A DNA stretch of 64,000 bases from Amycolatopsis nalaikhensis. GTDB lineage: Bacteria; Actinomycetota; Actinomycetes; Mycobacteriales; Pseudonocardiaceae. The first letter of the stretch is position 1; every line of letters begins with the position of its first letter. The stretch lies in the NCBI RefSeq assembly GCF_030264295.1, contig NZ_CP127173.1:10361501-10425500 (forward strand), read 5' to 3'. This document shows, piece after piece, positions 33,915-41,410 of the stretch. Position numbers and translations under genes: made by a program. The notes beneath the pieces were generated by a model, which saw only the letters and a program-made list of their open reading frames with translations, did not search any database and was not told where the DNA came from.

Positions 33915-35320
33915 GCCGCTCCCTCGTCCGCCAGCGCCCGCAGCCGGGCCAGCCCCGGGCCGATCCGCTCGGCCGCGACCGCACCGTAGCCGAACACCAG
34001 CCCGTGCCGCCGCTCGCCCACGGCGAAGTCGCCCAGCGAGTACAGCCGCACGCCGTGCCGCCGGGCCGCGCGGACCAGCGGGCCGCAGTCCGACTCGGCC
34101 GTCGCGCTCAGGTGCAGGCCCGCCGAAGACGGCAACGGCGTCAGGAAGTCGGCGAACGAAGCCAGCGACGCCGAGAGCAGCTCGTGCCGCTCCCGGTAGA
34201 CCTTCCGCATCCGCCGGACGTGCCGGGCGAACCCGCCTTCGGCCATGAACGCCGCCAACGCCGCCTGCTCGACGTTCGGCGCGTGCCAGTCGGTCAGGTA
34301 GCGGGCCTTCACCAGCGCGGGCACCAGCGACGGCGGCGCGATCAAGAAACCCAGCCGCAACGCCGGGGAAAGCACCTTCGAGAAAGACCCGACGTACACG
34401 ACGCGGCCGCGGGAATCCAGGCTGTGCAACGGTTCCAGCGGCCGGCCGGTGTAGCGGAACTCCGTGTCGTAGTCGTCCTCGACGAGCACCGCGTCGGCCC
34501 GCTCCGCCCAGTCCAGCAGCTCGAGACGGCGCTCCAGCGACATCGCCAGCCCCAGCGGGTACTGGTGCGACGGCGTCACGTACACCAGCCCCGTTCCTGC
34601 CGGGATGGCGCCGACGACGATCCCCTCGGCGTCCACCGGCACCGGCGCGACCCGCACCCCGCGCGCGCTCAGCACCAGCCGCGGGGGCGGGTAGCCGGGG
34701 TTCTCGACGGCGGCCAGGTCGCCCGGCCGCAGCAGTACCCGCGCGACCAGGTCGGTCGTCTGCTGGGCCCCGGCGGTGACGACGACCTGCTCCGCGCTCG
34801 CCCGCACGTCCCGCGAGACGCCGACGTGCCGGGCGATCTCGGTGCGCAGGCCGGGGTGGCCCTGCGGGTCGCCGTAGGTCATCAGGTCGGCTTGGCCCGC
34901 GCGCAGCCGCTGGGTGACCAGGCGGCGCCACGTGTCGAACGGGAACCGCGTCAGGTCCGGGACGCCGGGCCGGAAGTCGAACTCGGGTGCCGGGGCGAAC
35001 GGCGCGGGCGGCGCCGGGACCGCGTCCCACTCCGGCAGCGGCCGCACTCCCGAAACGAGCGCGGGCAACGGCCGGGCCGTCGCGGACGCCGTCACGAACG
35101 TGCCCGCGCCGACGCGGCCGGTGAGGAACCCTTCGGCGGTGAGCCGGTCGTAGGCCGCGCTCACCGTCGTCCGGGAGACGGCCAGGCGCTGCGCCAGCTC
35201 CCGCGTCGGCGGCAGCGCTTCACCGAGCCGGATCCGGCCGTCGAGGATCGCCGCGCGCAGCTGCCGGTAGATCGCGTCGCGGTGCCCGCGCGTCCCGGTC
35301 AGGTCGATGTGGACGTCCAT
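33911..35320 (-). CDS. MocR/PdxR-type regulator (GntR HTH fused to aminotransferase fold)
   Basis: A 469-residue fusion. Residues about 10-75 are a GntR winged helix (YRQLRAAILDGRIRLGEALPPTRELAQRLAVSRTTVSAAYDRL). The rest is a class I aminotransferase fold with the PLP lysine in SFSKVLSPALRLGF. ATG 35320 (MDVHIDL) lies just after GGGGGTG. An upstream in-frame start is less likely. Such regulators sense PLP or amino compounds and bind direct repeats. TTGGCAC is repeated in the divergent promoter. The likely target is the adjacent TIGR03086 gene or itself. Confidence 0.87.
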   Translation of the reverse strand: MDVHIDLTGTRGHRDAIYRQLRAAILDGRIRLGEALPPTRELAQRLAVSRTTVSAAYDRLTAEGFLTGRVGAGTFVTASATARPLPALVSGVRPLPEWDAVPAPPAPFAPAPEFDFRPGVPDLTRFPFDTWRRLVTQRLRAGQADLMTYGDPQGHPGLRTEIARHVGVSRDVRASAEQVVVTAGAQQTTDLVARVLLRPGDLAAVENPGYPPPRLVLSARGVRVAPVPVDAEGIVVGAIPAGTGLVYVTPSHQYPLGLAMSLERRLELLDWAERADAVLVEDDYDTEFRYTGRPLEPLHSLDSRGRVVYVGSFSKVLSPALRLGFLIAPPSLVPALVKARYLTDWHAPNVEQAALAAFMAEGGFARHVRRMRKVYRERHELLSASLASFADFLTPLPSSAGLHLSATAESDCGPLVRAARRHGVRLYSLGDFAVGERRHGLVFGYGAVAAERIGPGLARLRALADEGAA

Positions 35321-35330
35321 CACCCCCAGA

Positions 35331-35362
35331 TTGGCACACCGGAAGAGGCATGGATTTGGCAC
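35331..35362. promoter_or_regulatory. TTGGCAC direct repeats in the MocR divergent promoter
   Basis: TTGGCAC occurs at 35331-35337 and 35356-35362, 25 bases apart, between the MocR-type regulator and the gene at 35398. MocR proteins typically bind direct repeats, so this is the candidate operator. The second copy could also be a -35 element. Confidence 0.5.
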
Positions 35363-35397
35363 TTCTCGTGGTCCGCTCCCCCGCTTAGCGTGCGGGT

Positions 35398-35970
35398 ATG
35401 GATCTCCGCGAACTCGACCGCCGCAGCCTGCTCGTCCTCGACAAGCTGGTCGCCGCCGCCCAGCCGGACGACCTCGCGCGCCCCACCCCGTGCACCGGCT
35501 GGACGCTGGCCGACCTGCTCCGCCACCAGGTCGGCGAAAACCACGCCTTCGCCACCGCCGCCCGCGAAGGCTCGGCCCCGGACTGGGACGCCGGTGACCT
35601 CGGCGACGACGCCCGAGCCGCGTACCGGGCCTCCGTCGACGACTTCCTCGCCGCCTTCGCCGACGACGCCGTGCTGGAGCGCCAGCTGACCATCAACTAC
35701 TTCGGCACGTTCCCCGGCACGGTCGCCGCGCACATGCACCTCGTCGACACCGTCGCGCACGGCTGGGACCTGGCCCGCGCGCTCGGCCTGCCCTACGAGC
35801 CGGACGCCGAAGCCGTCCGCGCCGCCCTGGTGCTCGCCGAGCGGATCCCGGACGAAGGCCGCGAAGTCAACGGCAGCTTCACCCACCGCCTCGACGTCGC
35901 ATCGGACGCGAGCGACCTCGACCGGTTCCTCGCCCTGCTGGGGCGCGATCCCGGGTGGACGGTCAGCTGA
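35398..35970 (+). CDS. TIGR03086 family metal-binding (DinB/mycothiol-dependent) protein
   Basis: A 190-residue four-helix protein of the DinB/MDMPI superfamily. The opening helices (RPTPCTGWTLADLLRHQVGENHAF) and AHMHLVDTVAHGWDLARALG supply the three His metal ligands. Members include mycothiol-dependent maleylpyruvate isomerase and many uncharacterised actinobacterial proteins. It is divergent from the MocR regulator, which may control it. The stop overlaps the convergent metallopeptidase gene within a shared TCAGCTGA. Confidence 0.83.
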   Translation: MDLRELDRRSLLVLDKLVAAAQPDDLARPTPCTGWTLADLLRHQVGENHAFATAAREGSAPDWDAGDLGDDARAAYRASVDDFLAAFADDAVLERQLTINYFGTFPGTVAAHMHLVDTVAHGWDLARALGLPYEPDAEAVRAALVLAERIPDEGREVNGSFTHRLDVASDASDLDRFLALLGRDPGWTVS

Positions 35971-36949
35971 TCTCGGCGGCCGGCACGCTCCACGTGTCGC
36001 ATGCCTTCGTGGTCTTGCGGTCGTAGCCCGCCTTCGCCCAGGACAGCTGGTGCTCGCGCGAGCCGTGGGTGTCGCTGTCGTTGGCGCGGCCGTAGTCGGC
36101 GACGGCGGCGTTCGCCAGCGACCGGCTGATCGAGCCCGAGCCCGCGACCGCCGCCAGGAACAGCGCGCCGAAGCAGTTCGCCTGCAGCTCGATGCGGCGG
36201 ACGACCTCCTTGTCGGCCGGGCTGTCCTCGTCCGGCGAGGTCATCTTGTCCGCCGCCGCGGACAGGATGCCGCTCTCGCGCTGCACGTGGTGGCCGTACT
36301 CGTGGGCGATCGTCGCGATGTGGCGGGCCTTGTTGAGCCCGGCGTCGGCCAGCATCCAGTCGGTCGGGGCGTAGATCGTGGTGTCGCCGCCGCAGTAGTA
36401 GGCGACGGCTTCGTTCTCCGTCGGCGCCTTCCCGCACGCGCTGTGGTCGGGCAGGGTGACCGACACGGTCGCGGTCAGCGTCGGCTCGTTCGCCTTCTCC
36501 AGCGCCGGGCGCCAGGACTGCTCGAGGCAGTCGACGAGGGTCTGGTAGTAGGCCTTGAGCTGGGCGGCGGCCCGGCCGAGGTCGGGCAGGGCGCACGTCG
36601 CGGGCCCCGGCGAGATGCCGTCGGCGAGCAGCGGGTTGCGGGCCAGCTCCGGCACGGGCTTCACGTCCGCGCCGGTGCCGCCGTACGCGCGGCCGGTGTC
36701 GGCGCCCTGCGCGGCGTACGCGTGGCCGTCGACCCGGTGCGGGATGGTGGCCGCCATCAGCGAGATGGTCAGCACGACGATGAGGACCCCGGCGACGGCG
36801 CCCCACAGCCGGTTGCGCGGCGGGGCGATCGGGACGGGCGGCGCGGCGGCCCAGTTGGGTGCCCACGGGTTCGGCTCCGGCGCCCAAGCGGCTTCCGGCG
36901 GCCGGGCCGCCACGGGTGGTGACGGTGGTGGCGGCTCGACGTCGTTCAC
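35963..36949 (-). CDS. neutral zinc metallopeptidase, membrane-anchored
   Basis: A 328-residue protein. Residues about 1-45 are a Pro/Ala-rich cytoplasmic tail, 48-68 a single membrane helix (LWGAVAGVLIVVLTISLMAA), and the rest an extracytoplasmic YpfJ-type zincin with HEYGHH and a downstream Glu (RIELQANCFGALF). Paired Cys residues are present (ATCAL, DCLEQS, ACGKA, YYCGG). GTG 36949 is preceded by GGGGGAG. Substrate unknown. Confidence 0.85.
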   Translation of the reverse strand: MNDVEPPPPSPPVAARPPEAAWAPEPNPWAPNWAAAPPVPIAPPRNRLWGAVAGVLIVVLTISLMAATIPHRVDGHAYAAQGADTGRAYGGTGADVKPVPELARNPLLADGISPGPATCALPDLGRAAAQLKAYYQTLVDCLEQSWRPALEKANEPTLTATVSVTLPDHSACGKAPTENEAVAYYCGGDTTIYAPTDWMLADAGLNKARHIATIAHEYGHHVQRESGILSAAADKMTSPDEDSPADKEVVRRIELQANCFGALFLAAVAGSGSISRSLANAAVADYGRANDSDTHGSREHQLSWAKAGYDRKTTKACDTWSVPAAEIS

Positions 36950-37062
36950 GTTCTCCCCCTGATCACTGGGCACCAGCATACGGACCGGCGCGGAGGCAGG
37001 GATCACGAAACGAAAACGCCACCGGGTGGCCGCGGGGCCGGTGACCGGGCGAGACTGTGGTC

Positions 37063-39075
37063 ATGAGTGTCGAGGATCCGTACCTGTGGCTGGAAGACGT
37101 GACCGGCGGCGACGCGCTGGACTGGGTGCGCGCCCGCAACGGCGAAACGCTGGCCGAGCTGACCACCGGCGCCCGCTTCGCCGAGCTGCGTGACGAGCTG
37201 CGCGAGGTGCTCGACGCCGACGACCGGATCCCGTACGTGCGCCGCCGCGGCGAGTACCTCTACAACTTCTGGCAGGACGCGAGCCACCCGCGCGGCCTGT
37301 GGCGGCGGACGACGCTGGAGTCCTACCGGAGCGCCGAACCCGAGTGGGAGCTGCTGCTCGACGTCGACGCGCTGGCCGAGGCCGAGGGCGAGAACTGGGT
37401 CTGGCAGGGCGCGGCCGTGCTGCGGCCGGGCTTCCGGCGCGGCCTGGTCGAGCTGTCGCGCGGCGGCGCCGACGCCACCGTGGTCCGCGAGTTCGACCTC
37501 GACGCGCACGAGTTCGTCGAGGGCGGCTTCACGGTGCCGGAGGCGAAGACGCGCATCGGCTGGATCGACGAGGACCGCGTCTACCTCGGCACCGACTTCG
37601 GCGAAGGCACGCTGACCAGCTCCGGCTACCCGCGGCTGGCCAAGGAGTGGCGCCGCGGCACGCCGCTCGAGGAAGCCGTCACCGTCTACGAGGGCAAGCC
37701 CGACGACGTCTCGATCGGCGCGTCCCACGACCCGACCGAGGGCTTCGAACGCGACTTCGTCAGCCGCGCGATCGACTTCTACCGCTCCGAGCTGTACCTG
37801 CGGACGGGCGACGGGCTGGTCAAGATCGACGTCCCGGACGACGCGAGCGCGTCGGTGCACCGCGAATGGCTGCTGGTCCGGCCGCGGACGGCGTGGGCTG
37901 TCGGCGGCGCCGAGCACCCCGCCGGTTCGCTCATCGCGATCCGCTTCGACGACTTCATGGCCGGCGACCGGACGTTCGCCACGCTCTTCACGCCCGACGA
38001 GCACACGTCGCTCGACTACTGGGCCTGGACGCGCCACCACCTGCTGCTCGGCACGCTGCGCGACGTCCGCACGGAACTGCGCGCGCTCACGCCGGGCGAC
38101 GGCGGCTGGACCGAAAAGCCCCTCGCCGGCGGTCCGGAGTTCGGCAGCGCGGACATCTTCGACACCGACCCCGACGTCAGCGACGAGTACCTGCTGAACT
38201 CCAGCGGCTTCCTGCAGCCGTCGACGTTGAGCTACGGCCACGTCGGCGAAGAGGTCGAAGTGCTGAAGCAGGCTCCGGCGTTCTTCGACGCTTCGGGCAT
38301 GAGCGTGGCGCAGTACTTCGCGACGTCCGAGGACGGCACGAAGATCCCGTACTTCGTCGTCCGGCCGTCCGGCGCCGAAGGCGGCCCGACGCTGCTGACC
38401 GGCTACGGCGGTTTCGAGGTTTCGCTGACGCCGTCGTACAGCGGGATGATCGGCCGCGGCTGGCTGGCGCGCGGCGGCACGTACGTCGTCGCGAACATCC
38501 GCGGCGGCGGCGAGTACGGGCCGGACTGGCACACGCAGGCGATCAAGTCGCGGCGCCACCGCGTGTACGAGGATTTCGCCGCCGTGGCCGCGGATCTCGT
38601 CGAACGCGGGATCACGACGCCGGCGAAGCTCGGCATCCAGGGCGGCAGCAACGGCGGGCTGCTGATGGGCGTCATGCTGACGCGCTACCCGGAGCGGTTC
38701 GGCGCGATCGTCAGCCAGGTACCGCTGCTGGACATGCGCCGCTACCACCTGCTGCTGGCCGGGGCGTCGTGGATGGCCGAGTACGGCGACCCCGACGAAG
38801 CCGCGGAGTGGGAGTACATCGCGAAGTACTCGCCCTACCAGAACGTCCACAGTGGACGCACTTATCCGCCGTCGCTGTTCGTGACGTCGACGCGCGACGA
38901 CCGCGTGCACCCCGCCCACGCCCGCAAGATGGTGGCGCGGATGCGTGAGCAGGGGCACGACGTCCGCTACCACGAGAACATCGAAGGCGGCCACGGCGCC
39001 GCGGCGGACAACGAGCAGCTGGCGTTCAAGTGGGCGCTGGTGTTCGAGTTCCTGTGGGAGCAGCTCACGAAGTGA
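37063..39075 (+). CDS. S9 family prolyl oligopeptidase
   Basis: A 670-residue cytoplasmic serine peptidase. An N-terminal beta-propeller (YLWLEDVTGGDALDWVRARN) is followed by the hydrolase domain with Ser in GGSNGG, Asp in TRDDRVHP and His in EGGHGA. It cleaves short peptides after proline. ATG 37063 is chosen over an in-frame GTG two codons earlier. It carries the palindrome copy at 38845-38857, here read as V-H-S-G. Its 3' end overlaps the convergent SMR gene by 11 bases. Confidence 0.9.
   Translation: MSVEDPYLWLEDVTGGDALDWVRARNGETLAELTTGARFAELRDELREVLDADDRIPYVRRRGEYLYNFWQDASHPRGLWRRTTLESYRSAEPEWELLLDVDALAEAEGENWVWQGAAVLRPGFRRGLVELSRGGADATVVREFDLDAHEFVEGGFTVPEAKTRIGWIDEDRVYLGTDFGEGTLTSSGYPRLAKEWRRGTPLEEAVTVYEGKPDDVSIGASHDPTEGFERDFVSRAIDFYRSELYLRTGDGLVKIDVPDDASASVHREWLLVRPRTAWAVGGAEHPAGSLIAIRFDDFMAGDRTFATLFTPDEHTSLDYWAWTRHHLLLGTLRDVRTELRALTPGDGGWTEKPLAGGPEFGSADIFDTDPDVSDEYLLNSSGFLQPSTLSYGHVGEEVEVLKQAPAFFDASGMSVAQYFATSEDGTKIPYFVVRPSGAEGGPTLLTGYGGFEVSLTPSYSGMIGRGWLARGGTYVVANIRGGGEYGPDWHTQAIKSRRHRVYEDFAAVAADLVERGITTPAKLGIQGGSNGGLLMGVMLTRYPERFGAIVSQVPLLDMRRYHLLLAGASWMAEYGDPDEAAEWEYIAKYSPYQNVHSGRTYPPSLFVTSTRDDRVHPAHARKMVARMREQGHDVRYHENIEGGHGAAADNEQLAFKWALVFEFLWEQLTK
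38845..38857. other. 13-base palindrome GTCCACWGTGGAC, copy 3
   Basis: This exact copy lies in the S9 peptidase gene but is read in another frame, as Val-His-Ser-Gly with rare AGT and GGA codons. The DNA is therefore conserved without the peptide. Confidence 0.7.
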
Positions 39076-39379
39076 CGCGCGCGAGCACGACGCCGCCGAC
39101 GATCAGGGCCAGCGCGGCCACCCGGCCGACGCTCAACGGGTCCTTGCTCACGACGACGCCGAGCACGATCGCCCCGACGGCGCCGATCCCGGTGAACACG
39201 GCGTAGGCCGTGCCCACCGGGACGGTGTCCATCGCGCGCGAAAGCAGGTAGACGGCGGCGGCGCCGAGCACGAAGCACAGCAGCGTCGGCCACGGTCTCG
39301 TGAAGTTCTCCGTCGGCTTGATGCTCTGCGACCAGGCGATTTCGACCAGCCCGGCGAAGACGAGCGTCACCCAGCCCAT
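39065..39379 (-). CDS. small multidrug resistance (SMR) family transporter
   Basis: A 104-residue protein with four transmembrane helices and the invariant Glu13 of the SMR family (GLVEIAWSQSIK). The WxxSIKPTENFTRPWPT loop favours the SugE/guanidinium-exporter branch over EmrE. Its ATG overlaps the azoreductase stop by one base, so it is co-translated with that gene and probably under the same TetR control. It exports a cation in exchange for protons. Confidence 0.9.
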   Translation of the reverse strand: MGWVTLVFAGLVEIAWSQSIKPTENFTRPWPTLLCFVLGAAAVYLLSRAMDTVPVGTAYAVFTGIGAVGAIVLGVVVSKDPLSVGRVAALALIVGGVVLARVTS

Positions 39380-39990
39380 CAGAGCGCCGCCAGTGCCGCG
39401 TCGAGTGAGGCTTTCCGGTCCCCGTCGCGCGCGGCGAGGTGCGGGTCGACCAGCGCGTTGGTCAGCTCGGCGTGCACGAACCGGACGTCGTCGACGTCGT
39501 AGTGCCCCGCGATGAAGTCGCGCAGGTAGCGCTCGTGGTGGTCGAACGGCGCTCGGGGCGTCCCCGGCGCGTACGTCCCGCCGCGGGCGCCCGCGATGAC
39601 GAACGCCTTGCCCCGCAGGGACATGCGCGGGAACGTCACCTGGTCGATCCACGTCTTGAGCGCCGCCGGGATCGAGAAGTTGTACATCGGCGCGCCGATC
39701 AGGACGACGTCGGCCTCGAGCAGCTCGGCCAGCAGCGGCTCGACGATCGCCCAGGCCTGCTTCTGGCCGGGGGTCTCGACGACGTCGGCGTAGTGCGCCG
39801 GATCGGTGATCCCGGCGGTGAGCAGGGCGTCGCAGCTCTCGGTCCAGGCCTCGCCGATCACGGGGACGGGATCGGCGGCGAGGTCGCGATAGGTCCGGGT
39901 GCCGGTCCAGCGGGCGGCGTAGCGCGCGGACAGCTCGCGCGAGAACGACGTGCGTCGGGCGCTGGAGTCGAGGTGCAGCAGGTGGGTCAC
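39379..39990 (-). CDS. azoR: FMN-dependent NADH-azoreductase
   Basis: A 203-residue flavodoxin-like quinone/azo reductase. HLDSSARRTSFSRELS binds the FMN phosphate, and APMYNFSIPAALKTWIDQV is the conserved family segment. ARGGTY lies at the flavin ring. GTG 39990 follows GAGGAGG. It reduces quinones or azo compounds with NADH in the cytosol, protecting against electrophiles. It forms an operon with the SMR gene and is divergent from the TetR gene. Confidence 0.92.
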   Translation of the reverse strand: MTHLLHLDSSARRTSFSRELSARYAARWTGTRTYRDLAADPVPVIGEAWTESCDALLTAGITDPAHYADVVETPGQKQAWAIVEPLLAELLEADVVLIGAPMYNFSIPAALKTWIDQVTFPRMSLRGKAFVIAGARGGTYAPGTPRAPFDHHERYLRDFIAGHYDVDDVRFVHAELTNALVDPHLAARDGDRKASLDAALAAL

Positions 39991-40002
39991 GGGTTCCTCC
40001 TC

Positions 40003-40050
40003 AAGTGGACGCGGTGTCCGCTTGAGGTCAACTGGACGCTACGTCCGCTT
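40003..40050. promoter_or_regulatory. two near-identical palindromic TetR operators
   Basis: Two 21-base copies, 40003-40023 and 40030-40050, share AA(G/C)TGGACGC, three variable bases and GTCCGCTT. Each is an imperfect inverted repeat and starts 27 bases after the other. They lie between the divergent azoreductase and tetR genes and are the obvious binding sites for that regulator. Confidence 0.8.
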
Positions 40051-40068
40051 ATTCCCTAGGCTGCGGCC

Positions 40069-40617
40069 ATGCCCGAACGCGCGGACGCGGCCCGCAACCG
40101 AGCGAAGATCCTCGCGGCGGCCGAGGAGCTGTTCGCCGCCCGCGGCGCGGCGGAGGTGACGATGGAGGACATCGCCCGCGCGGCCGGCGTCGGCCGCGGG
40201 ACGCTGTACCGCCGCTACCCGGACCGCGCTTCGATCGCCGTGGCGCTGCTGGACGAGCACGAGCGTCGCCTGCAGGAGGAGTTGCTGCGCGGCGAGCCGC
40301 CGTTGGGACCGGGGGCACCACCGGCGGACCGCCTGGCGGCGTTCTACGCGGCGATGGTGGAGCTGCTGACGCGGCACGCGCACCTGGTGCTGGGCGCGGA
40401 GGTGGGACATTCCCGCTTCACGACGGGCGCGTACGGCTTCTGGCGCACGCACGTCCGGGCGCTGGCGGAGGCGGCGGGGGCGGCGGACCCCGAGGTGCTG
40501 GCCGATGTTCTGCTGGCGCCGCTGGCACCGGAGCTGTTTCTGCACCAGACGTCGCGGGGCGTGTCTCCGGAGCGGATCGCCGAGGCCCTGCGGGAGCTGG
40601 CCCGCCGCTCGCTCTAG
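40069..40617 (+). CDS. TetR family transcriptional regulator
   Basis: A 182-residue TetR regulator. The helix-turn-helix is at about 15-60 (ILAAAEELFAARGAAEVTMEDIARAAGVGRGTLYRRYPDR). The ligand domain has no recognisable specificity signature. Divergent from the azoreductase-SMR operon and next to paired operators, so it most probably represses them until a toxic quinone or cation binds. Its TAG stop shares CTAG with the convergent ferritin-like gene. Confidence 0.92.
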   Translation: MPERADAARNRAKILAAAEELFAARGAAEVTMEDIARAAGVGRGTLYRRYPDRASIAVALLDEHERRLQEELLRGEPPLGPGAPPADRLAAFYAAMVELLTRHAHLVLGAEVGHSRFTTGAYGFWRTHVRALAEAAGAADPEVLADVLLAPLAPELFLHQTSRGVSPERIAEALRELARRSL

Positions 40618-41345
40618 ACGAGCCCGCGCGGCCGGGCGCGCTTCGGGACGTACCGGCGTCGCGGCTTCGGCTCCTCACCCCGGATCCGCGCGAGCGCGGC
40701 TTCGAACGCGGTGAGCACGTCCGCGACGAACACGAGCCGCCCGACGCCGAGGCGGTGCAGGGCCGGGCCGTGGTCGGCCGCCACCGTCGCCGCCACCCCC
40801 AGCAGCAACACCCGCCACGCGGCGAACACCGCCGCGCGGACCGGTCCGGGCAGGCCGCCGAAGCCGATCCGCAGCCGGTGGCAGTGGAACGGCACGTGCC
40901 GCTCCTCGTCGGCGAGGATCCGGGCGGCCACCTGCGTGACCAGCGGGTCCTCCGTGCCGTCGCGCAGCGCGCGGTAGTACCGCAGGGCCACGACCTCGGC
41001 GATGAGCAGCACCATCAGCTCGAGCCGCAGCCCGAGCAGCCGCCGCAGCCACACGAACACCGTGTCCGACCAGTGCCCCGCGATCGTGGGCACCCCGGCC
41101 GCCGCGAGCAGCTCGGCGAGCATCCGCGCGTGGTTCTGCTCCTCCGCGACGAACAACCGGACGGCGGCGAGGTAGGCCTCGTCGCCGGCGGCCTTCGCGA
41201 TGAGGTTGGCGCCGTCCCCGGCCTCCCCGACCTGGAACCGCTGCACGCTCCGCGCGACGTCGGGGTGCAGCCGCGCGCCCCGCTCCCACGGCGGGTCCTC
41301 GGGTCTGCTCGCCGCGGCGGCTTCGAAGTCCTGGAGCCAGTTCAC
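40614..41345 (-). CDS. ferritin-like diiron domain protein
   Basis: A 243-residue helical protein. Two iron-ligand pairs are clear, EEQNHARM near residue 79 and DEERHVPFHCHRL near 150, each an ExxH. Further Glu residues lie in ELMVLLIAEVVALRYY. The C-terminus is basic (KPRRRYVPKRARPRG). Two hydrophobic stretches (VLLLGVAATVAA) could be membrane-associated. GTG 41345 (VNWLQDF) is the first start in frame, without a strong ribosome site. It may be an oxygenase, desaturase-like or metal-storage protein. Substrate unknown. Confidence 0.78.
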   Translation of the reverse strand: MNWLQDFEAAAASRPEDPPWERGARLHPDVARSVQRFQVGEAGDGANLIAKAAGDEAYLAAVRLFVAEEQNHARMLAELLAAAGVPTIAGHWSDTVFVWLRRLLGLRLELMVLLIAEVVALRYYRALRDGTEDPLVTQVAARILADEERHVPFHCHRLRIGFGGLPGPVRAAVFAAWRVLLLGVAATVAADHGPALHRLGVGRLVFVADVLTAFEAALARIRGEEPKPRRRYVPKRARPRGLV

Positions 41346-41410
41346 CAGGCCGATGATGCCGTCCGGCTGTGGACGTCGTACGCCGCTTTCGTGGAGATTC
41401 CGTGAAGCTC

